A stretch of 15,064 nt of DNA, from NCBI GenBank assembly GCA_023448955.1, contig JAEXJU010000350.1:1-15064 (forward strand). The letters are read 5' to 3'. The DNA is from Bacteroidota bacterium. GTDB lineage: Bacteria; Bacteroidota; Bacteroidia; Flavobacteriales; Weeksellaceae. Positions 1 through 6,349 of the stretch are shown here, one piece after another. Each line of letters starts with the position of its first letter. Position 1 is the first letter of the stretch. The translations under genes were made by a program, and so were the position numbers. A model generated the notes under the pieces. That model had not been told where the DNA came from and made no database searches. It saw only the letters and a program-made list of their open reading frames with translations.

Positions 1-365
1 AGGAAACTTTGAAGAAGAATATTGAGGAATCGATTAATGATACCAAGTTTACAGTTCAGCTAGAAGATTTGGATTCTACAGATGCGCCGTTTACATTAAC
101 CCAGCCGGAGTTTTTCAGAAGAATGAAAGATATGCAGGCAACTGGCGGAGGCGGAATGTTCGCAATGGGCGGTTTTCCGGAGATGTACAACCTTGTTGTG
201 AATGCTAACTCAGATTTTGCCGGAGAATTATTGAAAAAAGATAATGATGATGATAAAAAAGCGATGATTAATCAGGCATTGGATCTGGCAAAATTATCTC
301 AGAATCTTTTAAAAGGAAAAGAGCTGACTGATTTTATCAAACGTAGTTTTGAGAGTTTGAAGTAA
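1..365 (+). CDS. htpG: Molecular chaperone HtpG (Hsp90 family), C-terminal part only
   Basis: This is the last roughly 120 codons of an HtpG/Hsp90 gene whose start lies left of the window. The frame is open from base 3; the first TTG in it, at 9, is an internal leucine codon and not a start. HtpG is a cytosolic ATP-dependent chaperone that works as a dimer, and this piece belongs to the C-terminal dimerisation domain. The recognisable block is the PEFFRRMKDM segment, then a glycine- and methionine-rich stretch, then MYNLVVNANSDFAGELL, which matches the family pattern of RRMKDM followed by YNLVVN. The last residues (KLSQNLLKGKELTDFIKRS) fit the usual helical end of the protein. The stop is TAA at 363-365. 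The gene converges on prc, and a shared terminator follows directly. Identity is firm; only the N-terminal ATPase and middle domains are missing from view. Confidence 0.9.
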   Translation, partial: ETLKKNIEESINDTKFTVQLEDLDSTDAPFTLTQPEFFRRMKDMQATGGGGMFAMGGFPEMYNLVVNANSDFAGELLKKDNDDDKKAMINQALDLAKLSQNLLKGKELTDFIKRSFESLK

Positions 366-384
366 AACTTAATATTAATGACAT

Positions 385-420
385 ACAAAAAAGGAACTCA
401 ATTTTGAGTTCCTTTTTTGT
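385..420. terminator. Bidirectional intrinsic terminator between htpG and prc
   Basis: Bases 385-401 and 404-420 form a perfect 17-bp inverted repeat with a two-base centre (a four-base loop if the last pair stays open). The core is GGAACTCAA / TTGAGTTCC, flanked by A6 on the left and T6 on the right, so it ends in a U-run on both strands. It sits exactly between the convergent ends of htpG and prc and touches the prc stop codon, so it can serve both genes. Confidence 0.85.
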
Positions 421-2543
421 TATTTGATTTTCGATAACGCATCTACCGTTTCTTCTAAATAGAAATCCCGTTCAAGGTTTTTTCTCCAGTTTTCGGTTTT
501 CTTGGCAAAAGCTTCATCTTTTTTGATGCGTTCTGCTTCGTCAGGATGAAGTGTGAATTTCAGACCGTTATTGAACTTATCCAATGCTTTGAATTTATCA
601 ATTTGTGCTTTTCTGGTTTTCATCAGCTCATTAAATTTCGTCTGGTTGAGAGTGATGGTTTCTTCTTTATCCAGCGCTTCTTTCCATTGCGCAGATTCCT
701 GCAAAAGCTTATAATTGTTATCGTTGGCGATCTGTTTGTCAATTTCAGTCTGAAGCTGAGGAACATTAAGCCCGGTTAGTTTTTTATAGCTTGTAGCTTC
801 AATTTTGTCCCAAGGCAAAGCATATTGGTCAAAGCGCTCACCAACTTCGGCATAAGAAAAGAAATCCTTCATCTTGATATCAGATTCTACACCTTTCCTT
901 TGGGTCGATTCTCCCGTTATTCTGTAAAATTTCTGAATCGTTAATTTCAAAGATCCGAAATCATCATTCGTGTTCAAGAATCTGTTTAGTTCTACAAAGG
1001 TTTGTACCGTTCCTTTTCCGAAAGAACTAGGTGAACCAATAACAGCAGCCCTTCCATAATCCTGCATCACGCCGGCCAGGATTTCTGAAGCAGATGCAGA
1101 CAGTTCGTTTTGCATAATTACAAGCGGACCGGTCCAGACAGGTTCATTGGATTTGTTATTAAGAACCTGGATCTTCCCGCGGCTGTCTTTTACCTGAACA
1201 TAAGGACCGGAATTCATAAACAATCCCATAATATCACCCACTTCTGTAAGGGAACCGCCGCCATTACTTCTAAGGTCTAGGATAACACCTTCAACATTTT
1301 GCTTTTTCAGTTTTATAAGCTCTGCTTTGATATCATCAGAAGCATTTCTGCCGCCATTTTCTTTCTCAAATTCTACGTTGAAGCTTGGCAGATAAATAAA
1401 TCCGTACTTTTTACCATTTTTGGAATTGACAACAATACTTCTTGCAAAAGTATCTTCAATAGTTACTTCCTCACGGATCATTGTCACCTCCTTGATGGTT
1501 TTATCTTTTTTCTCTACAGTCAGAGTTACAGGTGTGCCTTTCTCACCACGGATCAGTCTTACCGCCTCATCAGAAAGCATCCCTACAACATTCACGGGTT
1601 CTTCATTAGGCTTGGATCGGACTTTCAAAATCTTGTCGCCTTCTGTAAGTTGTTTAGATTTCCAGGCTGGCGCTCCGATTGTTAAAGCACCAAGATAAAG
1701 ATAACCTCTTTTTTCCTGGATCAAAGCACCGATTCCGATTACTTTCCCGGTGAAAGTCATATCAAACTCCTCTTTATTTTTAGGAGAGAAATAATTGGTA
1801 TGAGGATCAAAAACTTCCGTATATGCATTCATATATACAGAAAACCAATCCATTTTTTTTCTTTTTTTGAATCTTCTGAAAGAATCCGTAATCAGATCTT
1901 TAACTTCTGCGGTCGCCTTTTCACGTTTTTTCTCCATAGAAAGCGGCTGATACTTGATCGTGTCTTTCAGCTTATTATTAACCACAGAATCCTTTTTCTT
2001 TTTCTGAGCTTCTTCTTTGCTGTTCAGCGTTTCGATTTCCTGCAGGATGTTGTACTTGATGTATTTTTTCCACTCGTTATACTGTTCCTTTGCATTGGCA
2101 GGATTCATTCTTTTCTTCGGCTCCAGGATCAGCTCATCGTCTTCATCCAGATTAATTGGTTTGGAAAGGATATCCTGGGTCATCTTGTCAATTTCGTCCA
2201 CACGCTGATAGAGTTTGTCCACAGTCATTTTATAGAACACAAGATTTCCCTGGTTCAGATAATCATCCAATTTTGTGTAATGCTTTTTGAACTCATCCAT
2301 ATCGGACTGAAGGAAATATCTTTTTGAGGCATCGATGCTTTCAAAATATTTATCATAAACATCCTGGGAATAAGCATCATTGATAGGTTTCGGGCTGTAA
2401 TGAAGATATGAAAGTGTATTACGAACGCTTACCATAATGGTCTGCATTTTTTCATCATCATTTTGTGGAGAGTTGAAACAGAACATCAGCGTCATCAGCG
2501 GCGCAAACATCAGAAGTTTCTTAAAATTGATTTTTTTGAACAT
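420..2543 (-). CDS. prc: Carboxy-terminal processing (tail-specific) protease, S41 family
   Basis: 707 residues, close to E. coli Prc/Tsp (682). These proteases act in the envelope and degrade or trim proteins from their C-terminus. The order of parts is: a Lys-rich start and hydrophobic stretch (residues 8-22) that looks like a signal sequence, a helical N-terminal region (about 30-245), a PDZ domain (about 255-350), the S41 protease core (about 355-545), and a helical C-terminal extension as in Prc (about 560-700). The SASASEI block gives the nucleophile Ser484 by alignment with E. coli Ser430; Asp495 (MQDYGR) and Lys510 (FGKGTVQ) match E. coli Asp441 and Lys455. LDLRSNGGGSL (422-432) is the usual S41 motif. 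Cys22 lies at the end of the hydrophobic stretch, but LMF-C is not a good lipobox, so a lipoprotein is uncertain. It is transcribed alone, divergent from surE. Confidence 0.95.
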   Translation of the reverse strand: MFKKINFKKLLMFAPLMTLMFCFNSPQNDDEKMQTIMVSVRNTLSYLHYSPKPINDAYSQDVYDKYFESIDASKRYFLQSDMDEFKKHYTKLDDYLNQGNLVFYKMTVDKLYQRVDEIDKMTQDILSKPINLDEDDELILEPKKRMNPANAKEQYNEWKKYIKYNILQEIETLNSKEEAQKKKKDSVVNNKLKDTIKYQPLSMEKKREKATAEVKDLITDSFRRFKKRKKMDWFSVYMNAYTEVFDPHTNYFSPKNKEEFDMTFTGKVIGIGALIQEKRGYLYLGALTIGAPAWKSKQLTEGDKILKVRSKPNEEPVNVVGMLSDEAVRLIRGEKGTPVTLTVEKKDKTIKEVTMIREEVTIEDTFARSIVVNSKNGKKYGFIYLPSFNVEFEKENGGRNASDDIKAELIKLKKQNVEGVILDLRSNGGGSLTEVGDIMGLFMNSGPYVQVKDSRGKIQVLNNKSNEPVWTGPLVIMQNELSASASEILAGVMQDYGRAAVIGSPSSFGKGTVQTFVELNRFLNTNDDFGSLKLTIQKFYRITGESTQRKGVESDIKMKDFFSYAEVGERFDQYALPWDKIEATSYKKLTGLNVPQLQTEIDKQIANDNNYKLLQESAQWKEALDKEETITLNQTKFNELMKTRKAQIDKFKALDKFNNGLKFTLHPDEAERIKKDEAFAKKTENWRKNLERDFYLEETVDALSKIK

Positions 2544-2615
2544 ATAATTTTAAATCTGTACTTGGATTAGTAATTTGTTTGTTTTGAATGTTACGGTGAT
2601 ATTCAAAAACGAAAC

Positions 2616-2623
2616 CAAATTTA
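2616..2623 (-). promoter_or_regulatory. Putative prc promoter, -7 box
   Basis: On the minus strand this reads TAAATTTG, an exact match to the Bacteroidota -7 consensus TAnnTTTG, about 73 bases before the prc start codon. No convincing TTG -33 box was found at the usual distance. The call rests on one 8-base match in AT-rich DNA. Confidence 0.35.
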
Positions 2624-2657
2624 ACACCTTATTTTAATTAAAGTATTATAAATTGGT

Positions 2658-2665
2658 TATTTTTG
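2658..2665 (+). promoter_or_regulatory. Putative surE promoter, -7 box
   Basis: TATTTTTG fits the Bacteroidota -7 consensus TAnnTTTG, 50 bases before the surE ATG. A -33 TTG at the expected spacing is not clear. The surE and downstream regulator genes would be read from here. Confidence 0.35.
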
Positions 2666-2715
2666 AGAGAATTTTCAGAAAATTAATTACAAAGAATATA
2701 TAAAACGTAAAAGTT

Positions 2716-3480
2716 ATGAGCAGACCATTGATATTGGTAACCAATGATGACGGAATCACAGCGCCGGGAATAAGAAAACTCATCAGCATAATGAATGAAA
2801 TAGGAGAGGTAGTTGTTGTTGCGCCCAATTCCCCACAGAGCGGAAAAGGACACGCTATTACCATTAACTCCACACTTAGCTATGAAGAGCTGAATCTTGA
2901 AGGTCCTCAGAAAGATTTCTCTTGCTCCGGAACGCCTGTGGATTGTGTAAAAATGGCTTTGGATAAAATTCTTTCAAGAAAACCGGATTTAGTGGTATCA
3001 GGAATTAATCACGGTGCAAATTCTTCCATTAATGTGATCTATTCCGGGACGATGAGTGCGGCTGTGGAAGCCGGAGTAGAAGGCTTACAGGCAATTGGTT
3101 TTTCACTTTCGGATCTTAAATGGGAAGCAGATTTTGACCAGGCGGAAGAATTCATTAAAGATATCGTTCTAAAAACACTGGAAAATCCGATGCCTAAAGG
3201 CGTAGTGCTGAATGTCAATATTCCTAAACTGAATAAAGAAGATATAAAAGGCATCAAAGTCTGTAAACAGGCCGATGCCAAATGGGAAGAAAGCTTTGAT
3301 GAAAGAGTAAATCCGCACGGCAGAAAATATTACTGGCTGACAGGTTATTTCAATAACATGGATGAATCCGAGGATGCGGACGAAACGGCTTTGGCAAATG
3401 GTTATATCAGTATTGTTCCGGTAAAATTTGATTTGACAGCATACGAGTATATGCAGGAACTGAATTCAATCTATAAATAA
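2716..3480 (+). CDS. surE: 5'/3'-nucleotidase SurE
   Basis: 254 residues, the normal SurE length. SurE is a cytosolic metal-dependent phosphatase that removes phosphate from nucleoside 5'- and 3'-monophosphates. The N-terminal block LVTNDDGITAPGI carries the metal-binding Asp11 and Asp12. Ser42 in PQSGKGHAIT and Asn98 in VVSGINHGAN correspond to the other two metal ligands known from SurE structures. CSGTPVDCVKMAL and YSGTMSAAVEAG are further family signatures, so the active site looks complete. The ATG at 2716 gives the expected start two residues before the RPLILVTNDD strand. A Crp/Fnr-type regulator gene begins five bases after the stop, so the two are probably co-transcribed, though no functional link between them is evident. 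Confidence 0.96.
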   Translation: MSRPLILVTNDDGITAPGIRKLISIMNEIGEVVVVAPNSPQSGKGHAITINSTLSYEELNLEGPQKDFSCSGTPVDCVKMALDKILSRKPDLVVSGINHGANSSINVIYSGTMSAAVEAGVEGLQAIGFSLSDLKWEADFDQAEEFIKDIVLKTLENPMPKGVVLNVNIPKLNKEDIKGIKVCKQADAKWEESFDERVNPHGRKYYWLTGYFNNMDESEDADETALANGYISIVPVKFDLTAYEYMQELNSIYK

Positions 3481-3485
3481 ATGCT

Positions 3486-4055
3486 ATGGAATTTATCCGG
3501 CAATATCTTCTTTCCAAAAATATCCCATTAACAGAGGAAAACTGGCGTCCGTTCGTAGAGAAAAATTTCAGAAAAGAATACAAAAAGAAAGATATCATCC
3601 TGGAAAAAGGAGAGGTGGATAATTACCTGTCTTTTGTTGAGTGTGGCGCTGCAAGACTTTTCTTTACCAAAGAAAATAAAGAGTTGACGATAAGATTTGT
3701 ATTTCAAAATCAGTTTCTTACGGCCTATGATTCTTTTACACAGAGGACACCTTCCAGATGCGATATAGAAGCTTTGACGGATATGGCTGTCTGGCAGATT
3801 CATTATGATGACTTGCAGGAGATTTACAGAACACAGCCAGTCGGAAATCTGGTAGGAAGGCTAACTGTGGAACACCTTTATGTAGAAAAACTCAATCGCG
3901 AATTCTCATTTCTTAGCGAGACAGCTGAAGAAAGATATTTGTCTCTGCTGAAACAGCAGCCTGACCTGTTTCAAAAGATACCATTAAAGCATATTGCTTC
4001 TTATATGGGCATTACGCCCCAGGCACTTAGCAGGATTAGAAAGCGTATTTGTTAA
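3486..4055 (+). CDS. Crp/Fnr family transcriptional regulator
   Basis: 189 residues, typical of the small Bacteroidota Crp/Fnr relatives. Residues about 30-115 form the cyclic-nucleotide-binding-like barrel (KKDIILEKGEVDNYLSFVEC opens it), followed by the dimer helix (about 118-140) and a C-terminal helix-turn-helix (about 165-187: LKHIASYMGITPQALSRIRK). There is no Cys cluster of the FNR iron-sulfur type, and the standard cAMP-contact motif is not evident, so the ligand is unknown. The start lies five bases past surE. The stop codon overlaps a perfect 10-bp palindrome (4054-4063) that could be the regulator's own operator, with a promoter-like box just beyond, a layout expected when such a regulator sits next to its target. 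Here no target gene follows. Confidence 0.88.
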   Translation: MEFIRQYLLSKNIPLTEENWRPFVEKNFRKEYKKKDIILEKGEVDNYLSFVECGAARLFFTKENKELTIRFVFQNQFLTAYDSFTQRTPSRCDIEALTDMAVWQIHYDDLQEIYRTQPVGNLVGRLTVEHLYVEKLNREFSFLSETAEERYLSLLKQQPDLFQKIPLKHIASYMGITPQALSRIRKRIC

Positions 4056-4063
4056 CCATGGTT
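4054..4063. promoter_or_regulatory. Operator-like palindrome AACCATGGTT after the Crp/Fnr gene
   Basis: AACCATGGTT is a perfect 10-bp palindrome overlapping the regulator's stop codon. Its centre (4058.5) is about 41-43 bases before the start site predicted from the -7-like box at 4089-4096, the spacing used by class II Crp-type activators. That it is bound by the adjacent regulator is inference. Confidence 0.35.
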
Positions 4064-4088
4064 CATTTCGTATCTTAGAAATAACACT

Positions 4089-4096
4089 TAGCTTTG
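4089..4096 (+). promoter_or_regulatory. Promoter -7 box without a downstream gene
   Basis: TAGCTTTG matches TAnnTTTG exactly and is followed by GCAGC. No TTG -33 box lies at the right distance, which fits an activator-dependent promoter. The only thing downstream before the convergent gene is a hairpin terminator at 4131-4167, so any transcript would be about 65-70 nt with no open reading frame of note. Confidence 0.4.
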
Positions 4097-4130
4097 CAGC
4101 AACTAATAACGCTGAAAATCCAAATGACGG

Positions 4131-4167
4131 AAAAAAGGCATTCAGATCACATCTGGATGCTTTTTTT
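4131..4167 (+). terminator. Intrinsic terminator downstream of the Crp/Fnr gene
   Basis: GGCATTCAGAT and ATCTGGATGC pair around a CAC loop (one G-T wobble in the core), with six A before and seven T after. It ends transcription from the plus strand, either of surE and the regulator or of the short transcript predicted to start near 4100. Confidence 0.75.
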
Positions 4168-4172
4168 ATTTA

Positions 4173-4208
4173 AAAAAACCGGAGATAAATAAAGATCTCC
4201 GGTTTTTT
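4173..4208. terminator. Bidirectional intrinsic terminator
   Basis: A perfect 14-bp inverted repeat, AAAAAACCGGAGAT and ATCTCCGGTTTTTT, with an 8-base loop. It has U-runs on both strands. On the minus strand it closes the secreted-protein gene that ends at 4215; on the plus strand it backs up the terminator at 4131-4167. Confidence 0.85.
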
Positions 4209-4214
4209 AATGTC

Positions 4215-4715
4215 TTAGTTGAATGCGTTATCATAGCTCATAGAAGAAAAATCAATCTTGATGATCGCTTTGGAATCAACAGGACTTCCATTGCATTTGG
4301 CAGGCGTCCAGGTTTTGTTGACTTTCGTGGCGGCTTCTTTCAGATCCTTCAGAAACAGATCACTATTTGCTACTTTAGGGCCGGCTTCTGCATTTGTAAG
4401 TACACCGTCTTTATTAATATCCAATTTGACGAAGAATAGACCGTTGATAACATAAGTATTCCAGTTAACATTTTGCTGAAGTTTTTCTTTCAGATCCCGG
4501 ATGTAGGCAGCAGAACCGCCCGGATAAACCAGACTTTTAAACTGCGATGGTTTGCAATTGTTATCCTTTACCTGATAAATTCCTCTAACATTATACGCTA
4601 CGGCGCTGGAAGTATTATCAATCATCGGGATATTATCCATACCTTCTTCAACATCAACTTGTGCGAAGGCCAGTGATCCTGTCATTAAGCATAATGAGAA
4701 TAGTAATGATTTCAT
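4215..4715 (-). CDS. Secreted protein with a TonB C-terminal-like domain, function unknown
   Basis: 166 residues. The first 18 form a clear signal peptide (MKSLLFSLCLMTGSLAFA, cleavage probably before Gln19), so the product is periplasmic or outer-membrane associated. The rest resembles the C-terminal domain of TonB as it appears in many short Bacteroidota proteins: YPGG at 64-67, a helix that follows, FFVKLDINKDGVLTNAEAGP for the central hairpin, and TWTPAKCNGSPVDSKAIIKI for the final strand, with the typical W-TPA-NG-PVDS pattern. Cys54 and Cys141 could form a disulfide. There is no N-terminal membrane anchor or proline-rich linker, so this is not a classical energy-transducing TonB. It lies 52 bases after lysA on the same strand, with no visible pathway link. 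The domain assignment is fairly sure; the role is not known. Confidence 0.75.
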   Translation of the reverse strand: MKSLLFSLCLMTGSLAFAQVDVEEGMDNIPMIDNTSSAVAYNVRGIYQVKDNNCKPSQFKSLVYPGGSAAYIRDLKEKLQQNVNWNTYVINGLFFVKLDINKDGVLTNAEAGPKVANSDLFLKDLKEAATKVNKTWTPAKCNGSPVDSKAIIKIDFSSMSYDNAFN

Positions 4716-4767
4716 AGAGTTTGATTTTGATTTAATTTAAGAAAATCTGTGCCAAATGGTAGTCCTA

Positions 4768-5967
4768 TTATAAAACTTCAATCTGATTTTTCAATAGGTC
4801 TTCAAACTCGTCTCTTTTTCGGATGAGGTGTGCTTTTCCGTCTAAGAACATAACTTCTGCCGGTTTTAATCTTGAGTTGAAATTAGAACTCATTTCAAAA
4901 CCATAAGCGCCAGCATTTCTGAAAACAATAATGTCGCCTTCTCTCACTTCATTGATTTTTCTGTCCCACGCAAAAGTGTCTGTCTCACAGATGTTTCCTA
5001 CCACGGTATAGATTCTTTCCGGACCTTTCGGATTAGAAAGATTTTCGATAATGTGATAAGAATCGTAGAACATCGGACGAATCAAATGATTGAAACCGGA
5101 GTTTACGCCAACAAAAACGGTAGCAGTGGTTTGTTTAATGACATTTGATTTTACTAGGAAATGCCCGCTTTTACTTACTAGGAATTTTCCAGGCTCAAAC
5201 CAAAGCTGGAATTTTTTTCCGGAAGTTTCCTCGTGTTTTTTAATCGCAGCATTCACTTTTTTTCCGAGAGATTTTACGTCAGTTTCCAAATCGCCATCCT
5301 GATAAGGCACTTTGAAACCACTTCCCATATCCAGATATTTCAGATTTGGGAAATGTTCAGCTAATTCGAACATAATATCAAGACCTTGCAGGAAAACATC
5401 CGGGTCTTTGATCTCACTTCCTGTGTGCATATGAAGACCTTCCACATTGATATTGGTCGATTTCATCACACGTTCTATGTGACGAAGCTGATGAATAGAA
5501 ATTCCGAATTTGGAATCGATGTGACCAGTTGAGATTTTATAATTTCCTCCTGCAAAAATATGCGGATTGATTCTCACAAAAATCGGATAAGAACCACCGA
5601 ATTTATTCCCGAATTGCTCCAGAATCGAAATGTTATCGATGTTGATATGAACATTCAGAGACATGGCTTCCTCGATTTCTGCAAGATCAACACAATTTGG
5701 TGTAAAGAGAATTCTGTCATTGGAGAAACCGGCTTTCAAACCTAATTTCACTTCATTAATAGAAACACAATCCAAAGAAGCCCCCAGTTTTTCGACGTAT
5801 TTCAGGATGTTGATATTGGTTAAAGCTTTGGCTGCGTAGAAAAATCTGGTGTTCTTCGAGAAAGAAGACGTCAGTTTTTCGTATTGTTCGCGTATCGAAT
5901 TAACGTCATAAACATAAACGGGTGTCCCGAATTCTTTTGCTATAGCCAGCAAATCCTGATTTGTCAT
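4768..5967 (-). CDS. lysA: Diaminopimelate decarboxylase
   Basis: 399 residues. LysA is a cytosolic PLP enzyme that decarboxylates meso-diaminopimelate to L-lysine, the last step of the pathway. The fold III PLP-barrel parts are visible: Lys47 in FFYAAKALTN forms the internal aldimine, His181 is in LHMHTGSEI, the glycine-rich DMGSGFKVPY (213-222) holds the PLP phosphate, and Cys327 and Tyr355 (NAGAYGF) come from the beta domain and complete the partner's active site. Two motifs differ from proteobacterial LysA: EPGK (258-261) for EPGR and CETDT (327-331) for CESGD. I recall both from Flavobacteriia LysA proteins, so they do not suggest another substrate. The gene is preceded by a structured leader with a terminator-like hairpin, suggesting control by attenuation. 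Confidence 0.93.
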   Translation of the reverse strand: MTNQDLLAIAKEFGTPVYVYDVNSIREQYEKLTSSFSKNTRFFYAAKALTNINILKYVEKLGASLDCVSINEVKLGLKAGFSNDRILFTPNCVDLAEIEEAMSLNVHINIDNISILEQFGNKFGGSYPIFVRINPHIFAGGNYKISTGHIDSKFGISIHQLRHIERVMKSTNINVEGLHMHTGSEIKDPDVFLQGLDIMFELAEHFPNLKYLDMGSGFKVPYQDGDLETDVKSLGKKVNAAIKKHEETSGKKFQLWFEPGKFLVSKSGHFLVKSNVIKQTTATVFVGVNSGFNHLIRPMFYDSYHIIENLSNPKGPERIYTVVGNICETDTFAWDRKINEVREGDIIVFRNAGAYGFEMSSNFNSRLKPAEVMFLDGKAHLIRKRDEFEDLLKNQIEVL

Positions 5968-5991
5968 AAGGTAGATTTTTAAAAATAAAAA

Positions 5992-6018
5992 GGCAGATTC
6001 TTACAAAAAGAGTCTGCC
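5992..6018 (-). terminator. Terminator-like hairpin (attenuator) in the lysA leader
   Basis: On the minus strand GGCAGA (6018-6013) pairs with TCTGCC (5997-5992), with four more pairs inside after one mismatch, and a run of five T, an A and five T follows. It lies only 24 bases before the lysA ATG and points in the lysA direction, so it would stop transcription before the gene unless the alternative hairpin (6010-6050) forms. On the plus strand no T-run follows, so it does not serve another gene. Confidence 0.6.
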
Positions 6019-6050
6019 GCAATAGATATCTTATGCACGCAACTCTTTAT
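6010..6050 (-). promoter_or_regulatory. Alternative (antiterminator-like) hairpin in the lysA leader
   Basis: On the minus strand AAAGAGTTGC (6050-6041) can pair with GCAGACTCTTT with one bulged G (6017-6007). This uses the left arm and loop of the terminator-like hairpin, so the two structures exclude each other. The upstream arm lies inside the seven-codon leader ORF. No lysine riboswitch (L-box) signature such as AGAGGNGC was found in the leader. Confidence 0.45.
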
Positions 6051-6054
6051 ACAT
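6031..6054 (-). CDS. Seven-residue leader ORF upstream of lysA
   Basis: ATG TAT AAA GAG TTG CGT GCA TAA encodes MYKELRA. It starts 87 bases before the lysA start, downstream of the predicted lysA promoter and upstream of the terminator-like hairpin, the position of an attenuation leader peptide. Its codons 3-6 form one arm of the alternative hairpin. There is just one lysine codon, and a ribosome paused there would cover the antiterminator arm, so simple lysine-starvation attenuation in the E. coli style does not explain it. Translation is not demonstrated; an ORF this short can arise by chance, but its placement is suggestive. Confidence 0.4.
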   Translation of the reverse strand: MYKELRA

Positions 6055-6139
6055 TCCAAACCTTAGAGAACCTTACAGCTCCCTTTTTCCCGATTTTGCT
6101 TTGTTTAAAATATTGCATTGCTTTGTTAAAAAATTTTTG

Positions 6140-6170
6140 CAAAATTAGAGTTTATCTGTAAATCCTGCAA
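6140..6170 (-). promoter_or_regulatory. Putative lysA promoter
   Basis: On the minus strand TTG (6170-6168), a 20-base spacer, then TAATTTTG (6147-6140) match the Bacteroidota -33 and -7 elements. The predicted start near 6134 gives a leader of about 165 nt containing the short ORF and both hairpins. Confidence 0.5.
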
Positions 6171-6199
6171 TGTTTTGGGTTGGTTTTTATTTTGGTAGC

Positions 6200-6301
6200 T
6201 TAATCCACCTTCCGCTCCCAATCTTTAGGTTCGTCGAAGTCAATCTTTTTATAGACTATCGTTCCATAGGAATCTAAACCGTTCAGGTTCCTACGGAATA
6301 A
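6200..6301 (-). pseudogene. Possible gene remnant downstream of the exonuclease gene
   Basis: On the minus strand an open stretch with no ATG ends at TAA (6202-6200). Its end reads GTIVYKKIDFDEPKDWERKV then D and stop, which looks like real protein in composition. It is in the same frame as the exonuclease gene but separated from it by two stop codons. The upstream half is occupied by a palindromic repeat (6262-6298). It could be the tail of a decayed gene cut by the repeat, or chance; I do not recognise the family. Confidence 0.2.
6262..6298. repeat. REP-like imperfect palindrome
   Basis: TTCCATAGGAA (6262-6272) and TTCCTACGGAA (6288-6298) form an 11-bp stem with one wobble pair around a 15-base loop. 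No T-run follows on either strand, so it is not a standard terminator. It resembles short interspersed palindromes found between genes; only one copy was seen in this window, so the repeat status is unproven. Confidence 0.4.
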
Positions 6302-6349
6302 CAAAGGCTGATTTCAAATAGATAACTTTTGTATGTTTTGTGGTTGAAA

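Noticed and set aside
546..2327. Open frames on the plus strand inside prc, up to 175 codons
   Set aside because: They lie opposite a clear S41 protease gene with intact motifs, have no family features, and are frame shadows.
4768..5967. A decarboxylase for a substrate other than diaminopimelate, because EPGR and CESGD are altered
   Set aside because: The same EPGK and CETDT variants are, as I recall, usual in Flavobacteriia LysA, and all other active-site residues are present.
5968..6150. Lysine riboswitch (L-box) upstream of lysA
   Set aside because: The leader of about 165 nt lacks the AGAGGNGC-type core and is short for an L-box; only the attenuator-like hairpins are supported.
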